64,000 nt of DNA from Prescottella defluvii (GCF_000738775.1 NZ_JPOC01000066.1:62001-126000), one strand, 5' to 3'; positions 1-9,482 are shown, numbered from the stretch's first letter. Notes: generated by a model not told the origin, from the letters alone. Numbers and translations are program-made.

Positions 1-452
1 CCGCCGACGCCGAGTGGAACCCAGCGCGACGGAATCAGATCCCGGACCAGCCCGTAGCAGACGACCGACGATGCCAGTCCGCACGCCTGTAGCCCGCGAC
101 CGACGAGGAACAGCGGGTAGGAGGTGACCACGGCACACATGAGGGTGCCGAGCAGGAACGTCGCACCCGCGGACAGCAGGACCTTCTTCTTGCCGTACAC
201 GTCGGCGAGTTTGCCGATGATCGGGACGACCACGCCACCGACCAGCAGCGGGATGGTCATCACCAGCGTGATCTTGGTGGTCCCGAAGGCGACGGCCATG
301 TCGGTCAGGCCGGGGCTGATGAGAGTGAACTCGAAGGCGACGATCTCCGTCATCAATGCGATCAGCACGATGATCAGGATCGATTGTCTCTTGGAGCGGT
401 TCTCGGTTTCCGCGGACTTCTGACTGGATGGCGACTGCGCGAAACCGGCCAT
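1..452 (-). CDS. MFS transporter, N-terminal part (cut by window edge)
   Basis: Only about the first 150 residues lie in the window; the gene starts at an ATG (450-452) and runs off the left edge. After a polar, basic tail of about 22 residues come a first hydrophobic helix and the MFS loop signature GKLADVYGKKK at residues 80-90, which identifies a proton-coupled major facilitator carrier in the cytoplasmic membrane. The substrate cannot be told from the fragment. It lies next to a TetR gene and a catabolic island, and a copy of the island's shared palindrome (601-615) sits about 150 bp upstream of its start. I infer, without proof, that it imports the island's substrate or exports an intermediate. 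Confidence 0.85.
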   Translation of the reverse strand, partial: MAGFAQSPSSQKSAETENRSKRQSILIIVLIALMTEIVAFEFTLISPGLTDMAVAFGTTKITLVMTIPLLVGGVVVPIIGKLADVYGKKKVLLSAGATFLLGTLMCAVVTSYPLFLVGRGLQACGLASSVVCYGLVRDLIPSRWVPLGVG

Positions 453-600
453 GGCGGCTCCAATTCTGTGTGAAGGCGGTCGAGCTGCCTTGTCGTGGGC
501 GATGCGTGGTCGGATGTTCGCCGTGCAAGAGAGGTGGGCGCGCAGAGAAGAGACACTGAAAAGTGTTGACGGACAGAGTCGTCGACTGCCAACTCGATCT

Positions 601-615
601 ATCAAGTGTTTGCTA
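601..615. promoter_or_regulatory. Putative operator, diverged copy of shared palindrome
   Basis: ATCAAGTGTTTGCTA matches the two copies at 10637-10651 and 11543-11557 (ATCAAACATTTGCTA and ATCAAATATTTGCTA) at 12 or more of 15 positions. It lies upstream of the minus-strand MFS gene. The inverted core CAA-n4-TTG is typical of a dimeric repressor site such as TetR. The binding protein is unknown. Confidence 0.5.
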
Positions 616-732
616 CGACGGTGGATCGACCGATGCGGGGGAGAGTATCAACCCGCAACTGTGCGGGGAAGGGTTTGCGGGCATCGGCCCGCTCAGTGGG
701 ACAGGGCGAACGGTGCTGCCGGGCGCGGCGCG

Positions 733-1353
733 TCAGTTGCGGACGGAAGTGGGTGCCTCGAGAAGCGTGGAAACCGCCTCGACCAGCGCGGCAACGGTCA
801 GGTCGGCGGCGTCGGCGTCGGCCAGTCGTGTCTCCAGGCGGTACTCGAGGTCGGCGAGGGTGCGGATCATCAGTACCTGAACCATGCGGAGTCGTTCCTC
901 ACGAACTCCCGGATCCATGTCGACGAGGAGCAGCGCCATCTGCCGCACCACTTCCTTCGAGCCGCTTCCGTGTCGGTCGTCGAACGGTTCGAAGTCGCGA
1001 CCGCGTCCCAGGTAGCGATCCAGAAAGCGTGCGTAGCAGGATGTTCCGTTGGAGGAGATGACGGCACTGGCCAGGGGGAGCACGTAGGCGCCGGCCAGCT
1101 CCCGCGCGCCGGGACTGTCCAACTGTCCGAGCATCCGGTGTCGCTCCGCGTTGAGCGGAAGCAACCGCAGGTCGTACAGCGCCTGGATGAGACCGCTCTT
1201 GTCGCCGAAGTGGTACTGGACGGCCGAGTTGTTCCGTTGTTGGGCGCGCTCACCGATCTGACGCATCGACACGTGCTCGACGCCGCGCTCGGCGAACAAG
1301 CGCTCGGCGGCGAGCAGGATCTTCGTGCGCGCATCGTCGGTCATGTGACTCAT
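733..1353 (-). CDS. TetR/AcrR-family transcriptional regulator
   Basis: This 206-residue protein has the usual TetR size. The N-terminal DNA-binding domain is clear: an RTKILLAAERLF helix, then the helix-turn-helix with SMRQIGERA and the conserved ending NSAVQYHFGDKSGLI (residues about 30-58). The C-terminal ligand domain is not assignable to an effector. The gene is divergent from the TauD dioxygenase at 1441. The 87-bp gap holds a good promoter and a perfect inverted repeat, so I infer that it represses the dioxygenase/sulfatase transcript and responds to a substrate-derived ligand. An in-frame ATG three codons downstream (1342-1344) is an alternative start; neither start has a strong ribosome binding site. 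Confidence 0.9.
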   Translation of the reverse strand: MSHMTDDARTKILLAAERLFAERGVEHVSMRQIGERAQQRNNSAVQYHFGDKSGLIQALYDLRLLPLNAERHRMLGQLDSPGARELAGAYVLPLASAVISSNGTSCYARFLDRYLGRGRDFEPFDDRHGSGSKEVVRQMALLLVDMDPGVREERLRMVQVLMIRTLADLEYRLETRLADADAADLTVAALVEAVSTLLEAPTSVRN

Positions 1354-1376
1354 TGTGCCCGAGTGTGTCTCACCCG

Positions 1377-1405
1377 TTGACGACTCGGGTCGCGAGCCCT
1401 ACTGT
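1377..1405 (+). promoter_or_regulatory. Promoter of the dioxygenase-sulfatase transcript
   Basis: A TTGACG -35 (1377-1382) and a TACTGT -10 (1400-1405, fits TAnnnT) are separated by exactly 17 bp. The expected start of transcription is near 1412, inside the operator at 1410-1426, so a bound repressor would block initiation directly. Confidence 0.6.
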
Positions 1406-1409
1406 CCGA

Positions 1410-1426
1410 TAAGACACATTGTCTTA
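1410..1426. promoter_or_regulatory. Probable TetR operator (perfect inverted repeat)
   Basis: TAAGACA-CAT-TGTCTTA is a perfect 7-bp inverted repeat with a 3-bp spacer, between the TetR gene and the TauD gene. It overlaps the predicted transcription start and ends a few bases before the GGAG ribosome binding site (1431-1434). Size, symmetry and position are typical of a TetR site; binding by the adjacent regulator is inferred. Confidence 0.65.
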
Positions 1427-1440
1427 GGTAGGAGTTGGCG

Positions 1441-2256
1441 ATGACACCGTCCGTACTGACCGCGCACCGTCTCACCCATGCGCTCGGGGCCGAGGTGACC
1501 GGCCTCGATCTGTCCCGGCCGCTCGAGCCCACGGTGGTCAAGGAGCTCCAGGACCTTTTCCACGAGCATCAGGTGCTGTTCATTCGTGATCAAGACATCG
1601 ACGACGTCGCCCACCGCGACTTCGCGGCAAACTTCGGTCCACTGCAGCATTTCGCCTTCCTTCCGCCGGTATCGGAATCGGTGCCCGAGGTGCACGCGAT
1701 CGACATCGATCCGTCCAAGCCGAAGACGGCGAACTCGGACATCTGGCACTCGGACGCGACGTTCCTGAGCAACCCGCCCCTCGGGTCGATGCTGCGGGCG
1801 GTGATCCTTCCCGAAGTCGGCGGAGACACACTGTGGGCGTCGATGTACGCGGCCTATGACGCGCTTTCGTCGCGTGTGCAGCGACTGCTCGACGGAATGA
1901 CCGCGGTTCACGACTCGTCCAACTCGACATCGCACGCGCGCAAGGCGGTGAATGCCGACTTCCAGCCGGTCTCCCATCCGGTCGTGCGAACGCATCCGGT
2001 CACCGGGCGCAAGGCGCTGTTCGTCAACAAGACCTTCACCACGCGCCTCGACGGACTCACCGACCGTGAGAACGAGACTCTGCTCCCGATGCTGACCGAC
2101 CACGTTCGTTCTCCGGACTTCCAGGTCCGTTTCAGTTGGACGCCCGGCTCGATCGCTCTGTGGGACAACAGGTGCACGCAGCATTACGCGGTGGCAGACT
2201 ACGCGCAGCGCCGCCGCATGCACCGAGTCGTGATCGACGGCGACAAGCCTGAGTGA
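1441..2256 (+). CDS. TauD/TfdA-family Fe(II)/2-oxoglutarate dioxygenase
   Basis: The enzyme couples decarboxylation of 2-oxoglutarate to oxidation of an organic substrate, in the cytoplasm. The 271-residue length fits TauD/TfdA/AtsK enzymes. The iron ligands are visible as WHSDATF (H-x-D, mid-protein) and the distal His in TQHYAVADY, followed by the Arg-rich segment RRRMHRVVI that contacts 2-oxoglutarate. Start: ATG at 1441 with GGAG six bases upstream; a TTG at 1435 is less likely. Relatives hydroxylate and release sulfite from taurine or aldehyde plus sulfate from alkyl sulfates, so an oxidative alkylsulfatase role beside the sulfatase gene is attractive. This is an inference; family members also attack aryloxyacids. 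Confidence 0.9.
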   Translation: MTPSVLTAHRLTHALGAEVTGLDLSRPLEPTVVKELQDLFHEHQVLFIRDQDIDDVAHRDFAANFGPLQHFAFLPPVSESVPEVHAIDIDPSKPKTANSDIWHSDATFLSNPPLGSMLRAVILPEVGGDTLWASMYAAYDALSSRVQRLLDGMTAVHDSSNSTSHARKAVNADFQPVSHPVVRTHPVTGRKALFVNKTFTTRLDGLTDRENETLLPMLTDHVRSPDFQVRFSWTPGSIALWDNRCTQHYAVADYAQRRRMHRVVIDGDKPE

Positions 2257-2298
2257 CGGCGTGACACCTTTCTACCTCTCGTGAAAGGACCTACTCAT

Positions 2299-4641
2299 TT
2301 GACTCTCAATCGCCACTCGATTCCTGTCGTTCGCGAGGTGGACCAGCCTGCGCCTGCCACGTTCATCGAGAACCAGGCCACGAAGTTCCGTCAGGTGGAT
2401 CCGATCCGGCCTCCCGCGGGAGCACCGAACGTCCTCCTGGTGATGCTCGACGACGTCGGCTTCGGAGCGGCCTCCACGTTCGGTGGGCCGTGCCGGACCT
2501 CGACGGCGGACAGGCTGGCGTCGAACGGTTTGAAGTACAGCCGGTTCCACACCACCGCGCTGTGTTCGCCGACGCGCGCCGCCACGTTGACCGGCCGCAA
2601 TCACCACAGCGTCGGGATGGGGAACATCGCCGAGATCTCGACATCCTCGCCGGGCTACAACGGCATGCGCCCCGCCAGTGCGGCCACCGTCGCGCGGGTG
2701 TTGCAGGGCAACGGTTATGCCACCGCAGCCTTCGGGAAGATGCACCAGACACCGCCGTGGGAGAGTACTGCGGCCGGCCCGTTCGATCATTGGCCGCTGC
2801 GTGAGGGGTTCGACAAGTTCTACGGTTTCCTCGGCGCCGAGGCGGACCAGTTCGCACCGGTGCTCCACGACGGCTTCACGATGGTCGACCCGCCCCGGAC
2901 GGCGGCGGAGGGCTACCACCTCTCCGAGGACCTGGTGGATCAGGCGATCCAGTGGATCGAGGGCGTGGACGCGATGGATCCGGACAAGCCCTGGTTCTGC
3001 TACCTGCCGTTCGGTGCGGTCCATGCGCCGCTGCAGATCCCGGACTCGTACCAGGGCAGGTACCGCGGCGAGTTCGATCAGGGTTGGGACGCGTTGCGCG
3101 AGAGCACGCTGGCGCGGCAGAAGGATCTCGGCGTGGTCGGTCCCGACACGCAACTGGCGCCGTGGACCCCCGGCGTCCCGCGCTGGGACGAGCTGACCGA
3201 CGTCCAGCAGGCGGTGGCGGCGCGGTTGATGGAGACCTACGCGGCGTTCCTCGAGCACACCGACGACCAGGTCGGACGCATGATCAGCTATCTCGAGGAC
3301 CGTGCGATGCTCGATGACACGCTGGTGATCTACATGGTCGGCGACAACGGTGCCTCGGCGGAGGGCGGCCTCGACGGGTCGTTCAACTACCTCGCGACGC
3401 TCAGTGGATCTCCGCAGTCCCCGGAGGAGATGTTCGAGCGTCTCGACGAGATCGGTACCGAGCACAGCTACGCCCACTATCCGACGGGATGGGCGGTCGC
3501 TCTGGACACGCCGTACCAGTGGGCCAAGCAGGTCGCCTCGCACTACGGCGGCACGAGGAACGGTTTGGTGATCCACTGGCCCAACGGGATCGAGGCTCGC
3601 GGCGAGGTGCGGAACCAGTGGCACCACTGCGTCGACATCACCCCGACGATCCTGGCGGCGGCGGGCATTCCCAGTCCGACGACGGTCGACGGGGTGCACC
3701 AGCAGCCGGTCGAGGGGGTCGCGATGAACTACTCCTTCGACGAGGCCGATGCGTCGGACCGGCACGTCACCCAGTACTTCGAGATCTTCGGCAACCGGGG
3801 CATCTACGACCACGGCTGGACCGCGGTGGCGATGCATCGGCGGCCGTGGGAGCTGATGGCGCCGCCGCCCGACTACGCGGACGACGTGTGGGAGCTGTAC
3901 GACACCTCCGTCGACTGGTCGCAGTCGCAGGATCTGTCGGCGGAGTACCCGCAGAAGCTGGCCGAACTGCAGGAGAAGTTCCTGCTCGAGGGCAGCCGCT
4001 ATCAGGTCTTCCCCCTGGACGACCGTACGAACACTCGCAATCTCGACCCGGATACCCGGGCACCCCACGTGTTGCGGGGACGTACCGGACTGACGCTGTA
4101 CCCCCACATGGACGGGATCGGCGAGAAGGCCGCGCCCCGGGTGTTCAGTTGCTCGTACACGATCACCGCGAAGGTCGAGATCGGCGACGATCTCGTGAAC
4201 GGTGTGCTGATGAGCATCGGTGGCCGTTTCGGTGGCTTCGCGCTGTACGTCGTCGACTCGGTTCCGGCGTTCTGCTACAACCGTTCCGGCCGGTCCTCGA
4301 CGTACGTCCGGTCACCCCAGGGGCTCGTGAGTGGCATGCAGGACGTCACGGTGGACTTCGCGTACGACGGGGGCCGGCCGGGCAGTGGCGGCCTCTTCAC
4401 GCTGTCGGTCGACGGAGTTCCGGTGGCCAAGGAGCGGGTGTCGGCGACCACGCCGTTCCAGTTCAGCCTCAACGAGTGTCTCGACATCGGAGTCAGCCGG
4501 GGGACGCCGGTCACCGACGAGATCCCGGTCGGCGGGTTCGCGTTCGACGGCAAGCTCCATCATGTCCGACTGGACGTCGAGGCGGCTCGGCCGCGGGAAG
4601 AAGCCGGCGAACTCGAGCGGATCGCGCGAGCGACGCAGTAG
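2299..4641 (+). CDS. Type I (formylglycine) arylsulfatase
   Basis: A large type I sulfatase of 780 residues that hydrolyses sulfate esters. The maturation motif CSPTR (Cys about residue 89) is the site where the formylglycine-generating enzyme converts Cys to formylglycine; the metal-binding pair is in VMLDDVGFG near residues 49-56. GDNGASAEGG contributes further active-site metal ligands. A C-terminal extension of roughly 220 residues beyond the core resembles a beta-rich domain. No signal peptide is seen, so it is probably cytoplasmic. The start chosen is TTG 2299, because AAAGGA lies 9 bp upstream; GTG 2281 has no ribosome site. A weak hairpin (2267-2288) covers that site. The gene follows the TauD gene by 42 bp, presumably on one mRNA. 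A homologous paralog is at 21300. Confidence 0.93.
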   Translation: MTLNRHSIPVVREVDQPAPATFIENQATKFRQVDPIRPPAGAPNVLLVMLDDVGFGAASTFGGPCRTSTADRLASNGLKYSRFHTTALCSPTRAATLTGRNHHSVGMGNIAEISTSSPGYNGMRPASAATVARVLQGNGYATAAFGKMHQTPPWESTAAGPFDHWPLREGFDKFYGFLGAEADQFAPVLHDGFTMVDPPRTAAEGYHLSEDLVDQAIQWIEGVDAMDPDKPWFCYLPFGAVHAPLQIPDSYQGRYRGEFDQGWDALRESTLARQKDLGVVGPDTQLAPWTPGVPRWDELTDVQQAVAARLMETYAAFLEHTDDQVGRMISYLEDRAMLDDTLVIYMVGDNGASAEGGLDGSFNYLATLSGSPQSPEEMFERLDEIGTEHSYAHYPTGWAVALDTPYQWAKQVASHYGGTRNGLVIHWPNGIEARGEVRNQWHHCVDITPTILAAAGIPSPTTVDGVHQQPVEGVAMNYSFDEADASDRHVTQYFEIFGNRGIYDHGWTAVAMHRRPWELMAPPPDYADDVWELYDTSVDWSQSQDLSAEYPQKLAELQEKFLLEGSRYQVFPLDDRTNTRNLDPDTRAPHVLRGRTGLTLYPHMDGIGEKAAPRVFSCSYTITAKVEIGDDLVNGVLMSIGGRFGGFALYVVDSVPAFCYNRSGRSSTYVRSPQGLVSGMQDVTVDFAYDGGRPGSGGLFTLSVDGVPVAKERVSATTPFQFSLNECLDIGVSRGTPVTDEIPVGGFAFDGKLHHVRLDVEAARPREEAGELERIARATQ

Positions 4642-4654
4642 ACGCATTTTCGTT

Positions 4655-4692
4655 GCCACCGGGCGCGCCGACGATGTCGGGCGCCCGGTGGC
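4655..4692 (+). terminator. Intrinsic-type terminator hairpin
   Basis: A perfect 12-bp inverted repeat GCCACCGGGCGC / GCGCCCGGTGGC with a 14-nt loop lies 13 bp after the sulfatase stop codon. No T-tract follows, which is common in high-GC actinobacteria. It probably ends the TauD-sulfatase transcript. Confidence 0.65.
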
Positions 4693-4873
4693 TGCATGCA
4701 GTGGTCATGAATCAGGCTGCCACGTAGTAGTTTCCGTCCTCGCAATCTGACGGACAAGCCGATCCGACAAAAGCTAGCCAACTGGCTGATTGTGATCTAT
4801 CTTACTTGCACGGTTGTCAGTGACTCACTCCATTGCGCTGGCCGGCGGCCGGCGAAACACCAAGGCAGGCAAC

Positions 4874-6484
4874 ATGACAATGAACAGGCGCCGACGTGCC
4901 TTACCGCTGGTTGCGCTCGGGCTGGTCGGCCTCATGACCATCGCCGGCTGCGCGTCCGCAGCATCGGAGGAATCGGGGGACACCCGCGCCATCGATCGGG
5001 AGGTGGGCTTCATCGGGGTCGAGGAGGCCGGTGCGCCGGTCGACGGGGGCACCCTGACCTTCGGTTCCTACGTGTTCCCGACCGTGCTGGACCCGACCAA
5101 GACCCGGTCGGCGGGATCGGTGGGCGGAACGGAACTCGCCGCCATCTACGACACCCTGGTCAGGTCCGACTACGAGAGCGGTGGTTTCGAACCGCGCCTC
5201 GCCGAACGTTTGACGAACAACGACGATTTCACCCAGTTCACGGTCGAACTGCGGGACGGGGCCAAGTTCAGCGACGGGTCGCCGGTCGACTCGGCCGCCG
5301 TGAAGTGGAGCATGGAACGGTATATCGCTGCGAATTTCGATCTGGCAGCTACCTTCTCGAATGTGTTGAGCAGTATCGACACCCCGGATCCCAGTACGGT
5401 CGTGTTCAATCTCGAGAACTCCTGGAGCCGATTCCCGGTGATGCTGGCGATGGGGCCGGGATACATCGTGGCGCCGAGCTCCGAGGCGGGCGGCGCGTTC
5501 AAGCCGATCGGTGCGGGTCCGTTCACCCTCACCAAGTTCGCGCCCAACGAGGAGATCATCATGACTGCCCGGGCGGACTACTTCGGTGGGAAGCCGCATC
5601 TGGACGGGCTTCGCTTCGTGCCGACGGCCGGCGCCCAGTCCCAGCTCGATTCTCTCGAGAGCGGGCAGCTCGACATGTCCTACATCCTGCTCGACGAGAC
5701 CACCATCAAGAACACCCTCGATCGTGGGTATGCCGGATTCCGGGATATCCAGGGCCTCGGCCAGAACGTGATCCTGAATCAGCGTGAGGGGCGGCCGGGG
5801 GCCGATCTCCGGGTGCGTCAGGCGGTTGCGTACGGCATCGACCCGGAGATCTTCAATTCCCGCGCCCACAACGGTCTGGGCATCGTGGACTCGAACCTGC
5901 TGCCGGCCACCTCCCGGTGGAGCAGCACCGTCGACGGAATCCCGTACGACCCGGAGAAGGCCAAGCAGTTCCTCGCCGAGGCCAAGGCCGACGGCTACGA
6001 CGGCAAGCTCAAACTGCTCACGCCCACCGAGCAGTTCTCGATGCAGGCGGCGTTGGCGGTCCAGGCGTCGCTGAATGCGATCGGTTTCGACGTGCAGTTG
6101 GACACCGTCGGCTCCGCGTCCGACAGTAACCGGCGGGTGTTCGCCGAGCACGACTTCGACGTGGTCCGCAGCGCCTTCGCGTTCCTCGACGACGCCCCGC
6201 TGCTCCGACTCCAGGGCAGCATGATGAGCGACTCGAGCAACAACCCACAGGGATACGCCGACGCGCAGATGGACGAGTTGATTCGCGGAGTGCAGACCGC
6301 GCTCACCGACGAGGACAAGAACGCCGCACTGAGCAAGGTGCAGCAGCGAATGAACGAGACCATCCCCTATGCCGTGCTCGGCCCGATGTCGGTGCTGACC
6401 GCGTGGGACGACAACGTGCACGGTGTCGAGAGGACGGTGGACAACATCTGGTACTTCGACACCGCGTGGCTGTCGAAGAACTGA
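4874..6484 (+). CDS. ABC transporter substrate-binding lipoprotein (family 5, peptide/nickel type)
   Basis: A 536-residue extracytoplasmic solute receptor of the DppA/OppA family. The signal peptide has RRRR, a hydrophobic stretch and the lipobox IAGC, so the mature protein should be lipid-anchored outside the membrane. GGTLTFGSYVFPTVLDPT and the VAYGIDPEIFN segment are typical of the family. Start: ATG 4874 with AAGGCAGG upstream. No permease or ATPase gene adjoins it, so it must borrow a transporter or act as an orphan receptor. A small palindrome AGCCA-AC-TGGCT (4776-4787) lies upstream and may be an operator. Family 5 receptors bind peptides, glycosides, nickel chelates and many other ligands; the context suggests capture of the island's substrate. 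Confidence 0.88.
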   Translation: MTMNRRRRALPLVALGLVGLMTIAGCASAASEESGDTRAIDREVGFIGVEEAGAPVDGGTLTFGSYVFPTVLDPTKTRSAGSVGGTELAAIYDTLVRSDYESGGFEPRLAERLTNNDDFTQFTVELRDGAKFSDGSPVDSAAVKWSMERYIAANFDLAATFSNVLSSIDTPDPSTVVFNLENSWSRFPVMLAMGPGYIVAPSSEAGGAFKPIGAGPFTLTKFAPNEEIIMTARADYFGGKPHLDGLRFVPTAGAQSQLDSLESGQLDMSYILLDETTIKNTLDRGYAGFRDIQGLGQNVILNQREGRPGADLRVRQAVAYGIDPEIFNSRAHNGLGIVDSNLLPATSRWSSTVDGIPYDPEKAKQFLAEAKADGYDGKLKLLTPTEQFSMQAALAVQASLNAIGFDVQLDTVGSASDSNRRVFAEHDFDVVRSAFAFLDDAPLLRLQGSMMSDSSNNPQGYADAQMDELIRGVQTALTDEDKNAALSKVQQRMNETIPYAVLGPMSVLTAWDDNVHGVERTVDNIWYFDTAWLSKN

Positions 6485-6514
6485 CAAGTAGGAGTTCCGT
6501 CGAGTCGACCGCGT

Positions 6515-6554
6515 GAGGTGGACGCCCGCGACTGTCGTCGGGGACGTCCACCTC
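6515..6554 (+). terminator. Terminator hairpin after the binding-protein gene
   Basis: GAGGTGGACG and CGTCCACCTC form a perfect 10-bp stem with a 20-nt loop, 30 bp after the lipoprotein stop codon and 61 bp before the amidohydrolase start. It may terminate or partially attenuate transcription, lowering expression of the downstream enzymes relative to the receptor. Confidence 0.5.
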
Positions 6555-6615
6555 CGTGGGTTCGGGCGGTCCCTCGGTCCCGGTAGTGAGCGTGGTGAAT
6601 TCGGAAGTGGTGGAA

Positions 6616-8376
6616 ATGGATCTTGATCTCGTCATCCGCAACGGCACCGTCGTCGACGGTTCCGGCGGACCCGCGCAGCAGGCCGACGTGGCCGTCCGTG
6701 GCGGCGTCATCGTCGAGGTGGGGCACGTCGCCGACGTCGGTCGGGAGGAGATCGATGCTCGCGGCCAGTTGGTCACCCCCGGCTTCGTGGACGTTCACAC
6801 GCACTACGACGGCCAGGCCACGTGGGAGAACCGGTTGGTGCCGTCGACCAACCACGGGGTGACCACCGTCGTCATGGGCAACTGTGGTGTGGGATTTGCG
6901 CCGTGCAAGCCCGAACATCGCGACATGCTGATCAAGCTGATGGAGGGTGTCGAGGACATCCCCGACGTCGTCCTGAGCGAGGGCGTCGACTGGCAGTGGA
7001 CCACCTATCCGGAGTACCTCGACCACCTCGGTGGGCGTCAGTTCGACGCCGACGTGTGCAGCTACGTCCCGCATGCCGCTCTGCGTACCTTCGTCATGGG
7101 GGAGCGGGCATTCCACAGAGAGCCCGCCACTTCGGAGGAGATCGAGGAGATGGCTGCGCTCCTGGAGGAGTCGATTCGCGCCGGCGCCTTCGGATTCGGC
7201 ACCTCGCAGACGATGTTCCACCGTTCCAGCGACGGCCGGCTCACCCCGACGCTGGCGGCAACCGAGGAGGAGTACGCCGGTCTGGCCGCAGCCCTCGACC
7301 GCGCCGGTGCGGGCCTCATCCAGTTCGTCATCGAATACAACGACGACTGGGAGCAGGTCCTGGACATGGGGCTGCGTCAGGCGAAGGCGTTCGGCCGGCC
7401 CTTCAGCATGTCGGTGGTCCAGAGTCACGGTCGTCCAGACGTCTGGCGCACCATCCTGGACAAGTTCGACGCATTCAATGCGGCCGGCGGCGCGGCCACG
7501 ATGCAGGTTCTGCCGCGGCCGTTGGGAGTTCTGATGGGTCTCGAGCTGACCCTGAACCCCTTCTACTCGACTCCGACCTATCTGGCGCTGGCCGATCTGC
7601 CTCTGGCCGAACGCATCCGAGAACTGCGCAGACCGGAGGTCAAGGCGCGCATTCTCACCGAGACCAACGACCCCGATCCGGACATGCAGATCGGGATGCG
7701 GGTGCGCGACTTCCACCAGCTGTACGAGATGGGTGAGGACTTCGACTACGAGCCCGCAGAGGAGAGCAGTATCGGGGCGCAGGCCGAGCGTCTGGGCATC
7801 CCATCCGAAAGCCTCGTCTACGACAAGCTTTTGGAGGCCGACGGCCGCAACATCCTCTACCTGGCCTTCTCGAACTACGCCGACTTCTCGCTCGAACCGT
7901 CCCGCGAGATGCTCCTCAGTAACCATGCCGTTCCGGGACTGGGCGACGGTGGGGCGCACCTGGGGGTCATCTGCGACGGCAGCATCTACACCCACCTGCT
8001 GACCCACTGGGGCCGGGACCGCACGCAGGGGGAGCGGCTGTCGCTGCCCTATCTGATCCGGCTGATGACCAAGCGGTGCGCGGACATGGTGGGCCTGCAG
8101 GACCGTGGCCTGATCGCACCGGGCTACCGTGCCGACCTCAACGTGATCGACCTCGACCGCCTCGCTCTGCAACTGCCACGCGTCGTTCGTGATCTGCCGG
8201 CCGACGGCAGACGCCTGATGCAGGACGCGCGGGGCTACACCGCGACCATCGTCGACGGCACCGTCGTCACCCGCGACGGGCAGCACACCGGTGCTCTGCC
8301 GGGCCGTTTGGTCCGAGGCGCACAACCCGCGCCGTCCGCTTCCACAGCCACCGCTTCCCACCGGAGGATCTCTTGA
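6616..8376 (+). CDS. Amidohydrolase, N-acyl-D-amino-acid deacylase family
   Basis: A 586-residue metal-dependent hydrolase of the D-aminoacylase subgroup, which cleaves N-acyl amide bonds. The N-terminal beta cap runs into [13 protein letters not shown], in which His61 and His63 are metal ligands. The subgroup marker [10 protein letters not shown] follows near residue 96, and a late GDGGAHLG supplies the catalytic Asp. The C-terminal cap ends with the usual [11 protein letters not shown] and [11 protein letters not shown] strands. Start: ATG 6616 with GGAAG/GGTGGAA upstream. The stop overlaps the next gene by TTGA, so the two are translationally coupled. True substrate is unknown: many relatives are not D-amino-acid specific, and an amide in the island's substrate is the simplest reading. 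Confidence 0.87.
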   Translation: MDLDLVIRNGTVVDGSGGPAQQADVAVRGGVIVEVGHVADVGREEIDARGQLVTPGFVDVHTHYDGQATWENRLVPSTNHGVTTVVMGNCGVGFAPCKPEHRDMLIKLMEGVEDIPDVVLSEGVDWQWTTYPEYLDHLGGRQFDADVCSYVPHAALRTFVMGERAFHREPATSEEIEEMAALLEESIRAGAFGFGTSQTMFHRSSDGRLTPTLAATEEEYAGLAAALDRAGAGLIQFVIEYNDDWEQVLDMGLRQAKAFGRPFSMSVVQSHGRPDVWRTILDKFDAFNAAGGAATMQVLPRPLGVLMGLELTLNPFYSTPTYLALADLPLAERIRELRRPEVKARILTETNDPDPDMQIGMRVRDFHQLYEMGEDFDYEPAEESSIGAQAERLGIPSESLVYDKLLEADGRNILYLAFSNYADFSLEPSREMLLSNHAVPGLGDGGAHLGVICDGSIYTHLLTHWGRDRTQGERLSLPYLIRLMTKRCADMVGLQDRGLIAPGYRADLNVIDLDRLALQLPRVVRDLPADGRRLMQDARGYTATIVDGTVVTRDGQHTGALPGRLVRGAQPAPSASTATASHRRIS

Positions 8377-9446
8377 ACCACGACCTCACTCCCGTCGGCG
8401 GCCGACCCGCATGGCTCGGCCGCACCCTCGACTATCGCCAGGACGGCCTGTGGCAGTTGTCCGCAGCCGAACTCGCCGAGATCGACACGGCGCTGGCCAC
8501 GCTGAAGGACCGCGGTGATCTGGACCTGGCCGACATCACCGCCACCACCTTCCCGTTGTGCACCGTCGGCTCCTTCGTGGCACGACTGCGCGACGAACTG
8601 TGGTCGGGCCGCGGCTTCGTGCTCATCCGCGGACTGTCCCGCGAGCGGTACAGCGACGACGACCTGGCCCGGATCTACTGCGGCCTGGGTGCCCACCTGG
8701 GTGACATCGTCCCGCAGTCGGGCAACGGCGAGATCCTGGGCCATGTGCTGAACGTCGCCGACCTCGTCGACGAACAGGTTCGCGGGTACCGCTCGGCGCA
8801 GTCGATGAACATGCACAGCGACGGCCACGACGTGGTCTCCCTCCTGTGCCTGCGCGCGGCGAAGGAGGGCGGTGCCAGCCGGATCGCCAGTGCGGCCGCC
8901 GTCCACGACCGCATGGTCGAGACCGATCCCGACCTGGCGCGCGTGCTCTACCGGGGCATGCCGGTGATGCGCAGTCGACTGGACGCCGAACGCGGCGACG
9001 GCAGGATCGTGACGTCGGACGACGTCGCGCTGTTCGCGAATCCCGACGGTGTGTTCAGTTCGTGCATCCACGTCGCCCAGGTCCGCGATGCCGCCCGGGC
9101 CGGCTACTTCGACATCACCCCGGAGCAGGAAGCCGCACTGGATCTGTTCTGCGAACTTGCGGCGTCGCCCGAGTTCTACCTCGACATGAACATCGCGCCG
9201 GGCGACATCCAGTTCCTCAACAACCGCCTGATCGTCCACGGCCGCACGCCGTACCGGGACCACGACGATGTCCGCGAGCGCCGACATCTGATGCGACTGT
9301 GGGTGAACATCCCGTCGTGGCCGCGGCGCCCGGACAACCAGCAGGACATCTACTCGACGGCCGACCTGCCGCAGTGGGCCCGGTTCCGCACCCCCTTCAT
9401 GGAGATGCCGGACCGCTACATGGCGCAGTTCACCGCCGCGCGGTAG
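8373..9446 (+). CDS. Second TauD/TfdA-family 2-oxoglutarate dioxygenase
   Basis: The 357-residue protein belongs to the longer TauD branch, unlike the 271-residue protein at 1441. Iron ligands are HSDGHD (in SMNMHSDGHDVVS) and the His of IVHGRTPY; the 2-oxoglutarate Arg lies in ERRHLMRLW. Its start is TTG 8373, supported by GGAGG five bases upstream and a TTGA overlap with the amidohydrolase stop. The LPQWARFRTPFMEMPDRY tail is typical of this branch, whose substrates are mostly undefined. Coupling with the deacylase suggests that it acts on the same molecule before or after amide cleavage. It is the last gene of its plus-strand run; the kinase gene converges 36 bp away. Confidence 0.87.
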   Translation: MNHDLTPVGGRPAWLGRTLDYRQDGLWQLSAAELAEIDTALATLKDRGDLDLADITATTFPLCTVGSFVARLRDELWSGRGFVLIRGLSRERYSDDDLARIYCGLGAHLGDIVPQSGNGEILGHVLNVADLVDEQVRGYRSAQSMNMHSDGHDVVSLLCLRAAKEGGASRIASAAAVHDRMVETDPDLARVLYRGMPVMRSRLDAERGDGRIVTSDDVALFANPDGVFSSCIHVAQVRDAARAGYFDITPEQEAALDLFCELAASPEFYLDMNIAPGDIQFLNNRLIVHGRTPYRDHDDVRERRHLMRLWVNIPSWPRRPDNQQDIYSTADLPQWARFRTPFMEMPDRYMAQFTAAR

Positions 9447-9482
9447 GTGCCGCCCGGAGGTCGCGTTCGAGCAGCGACCCGC

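Noticed and set aside
2272-4107. A 611-codon frame antisense to the first sulfatase
   Set aside because: It lacks any domain and is low-complexity; the sulfatase on the other strand has a full active site.
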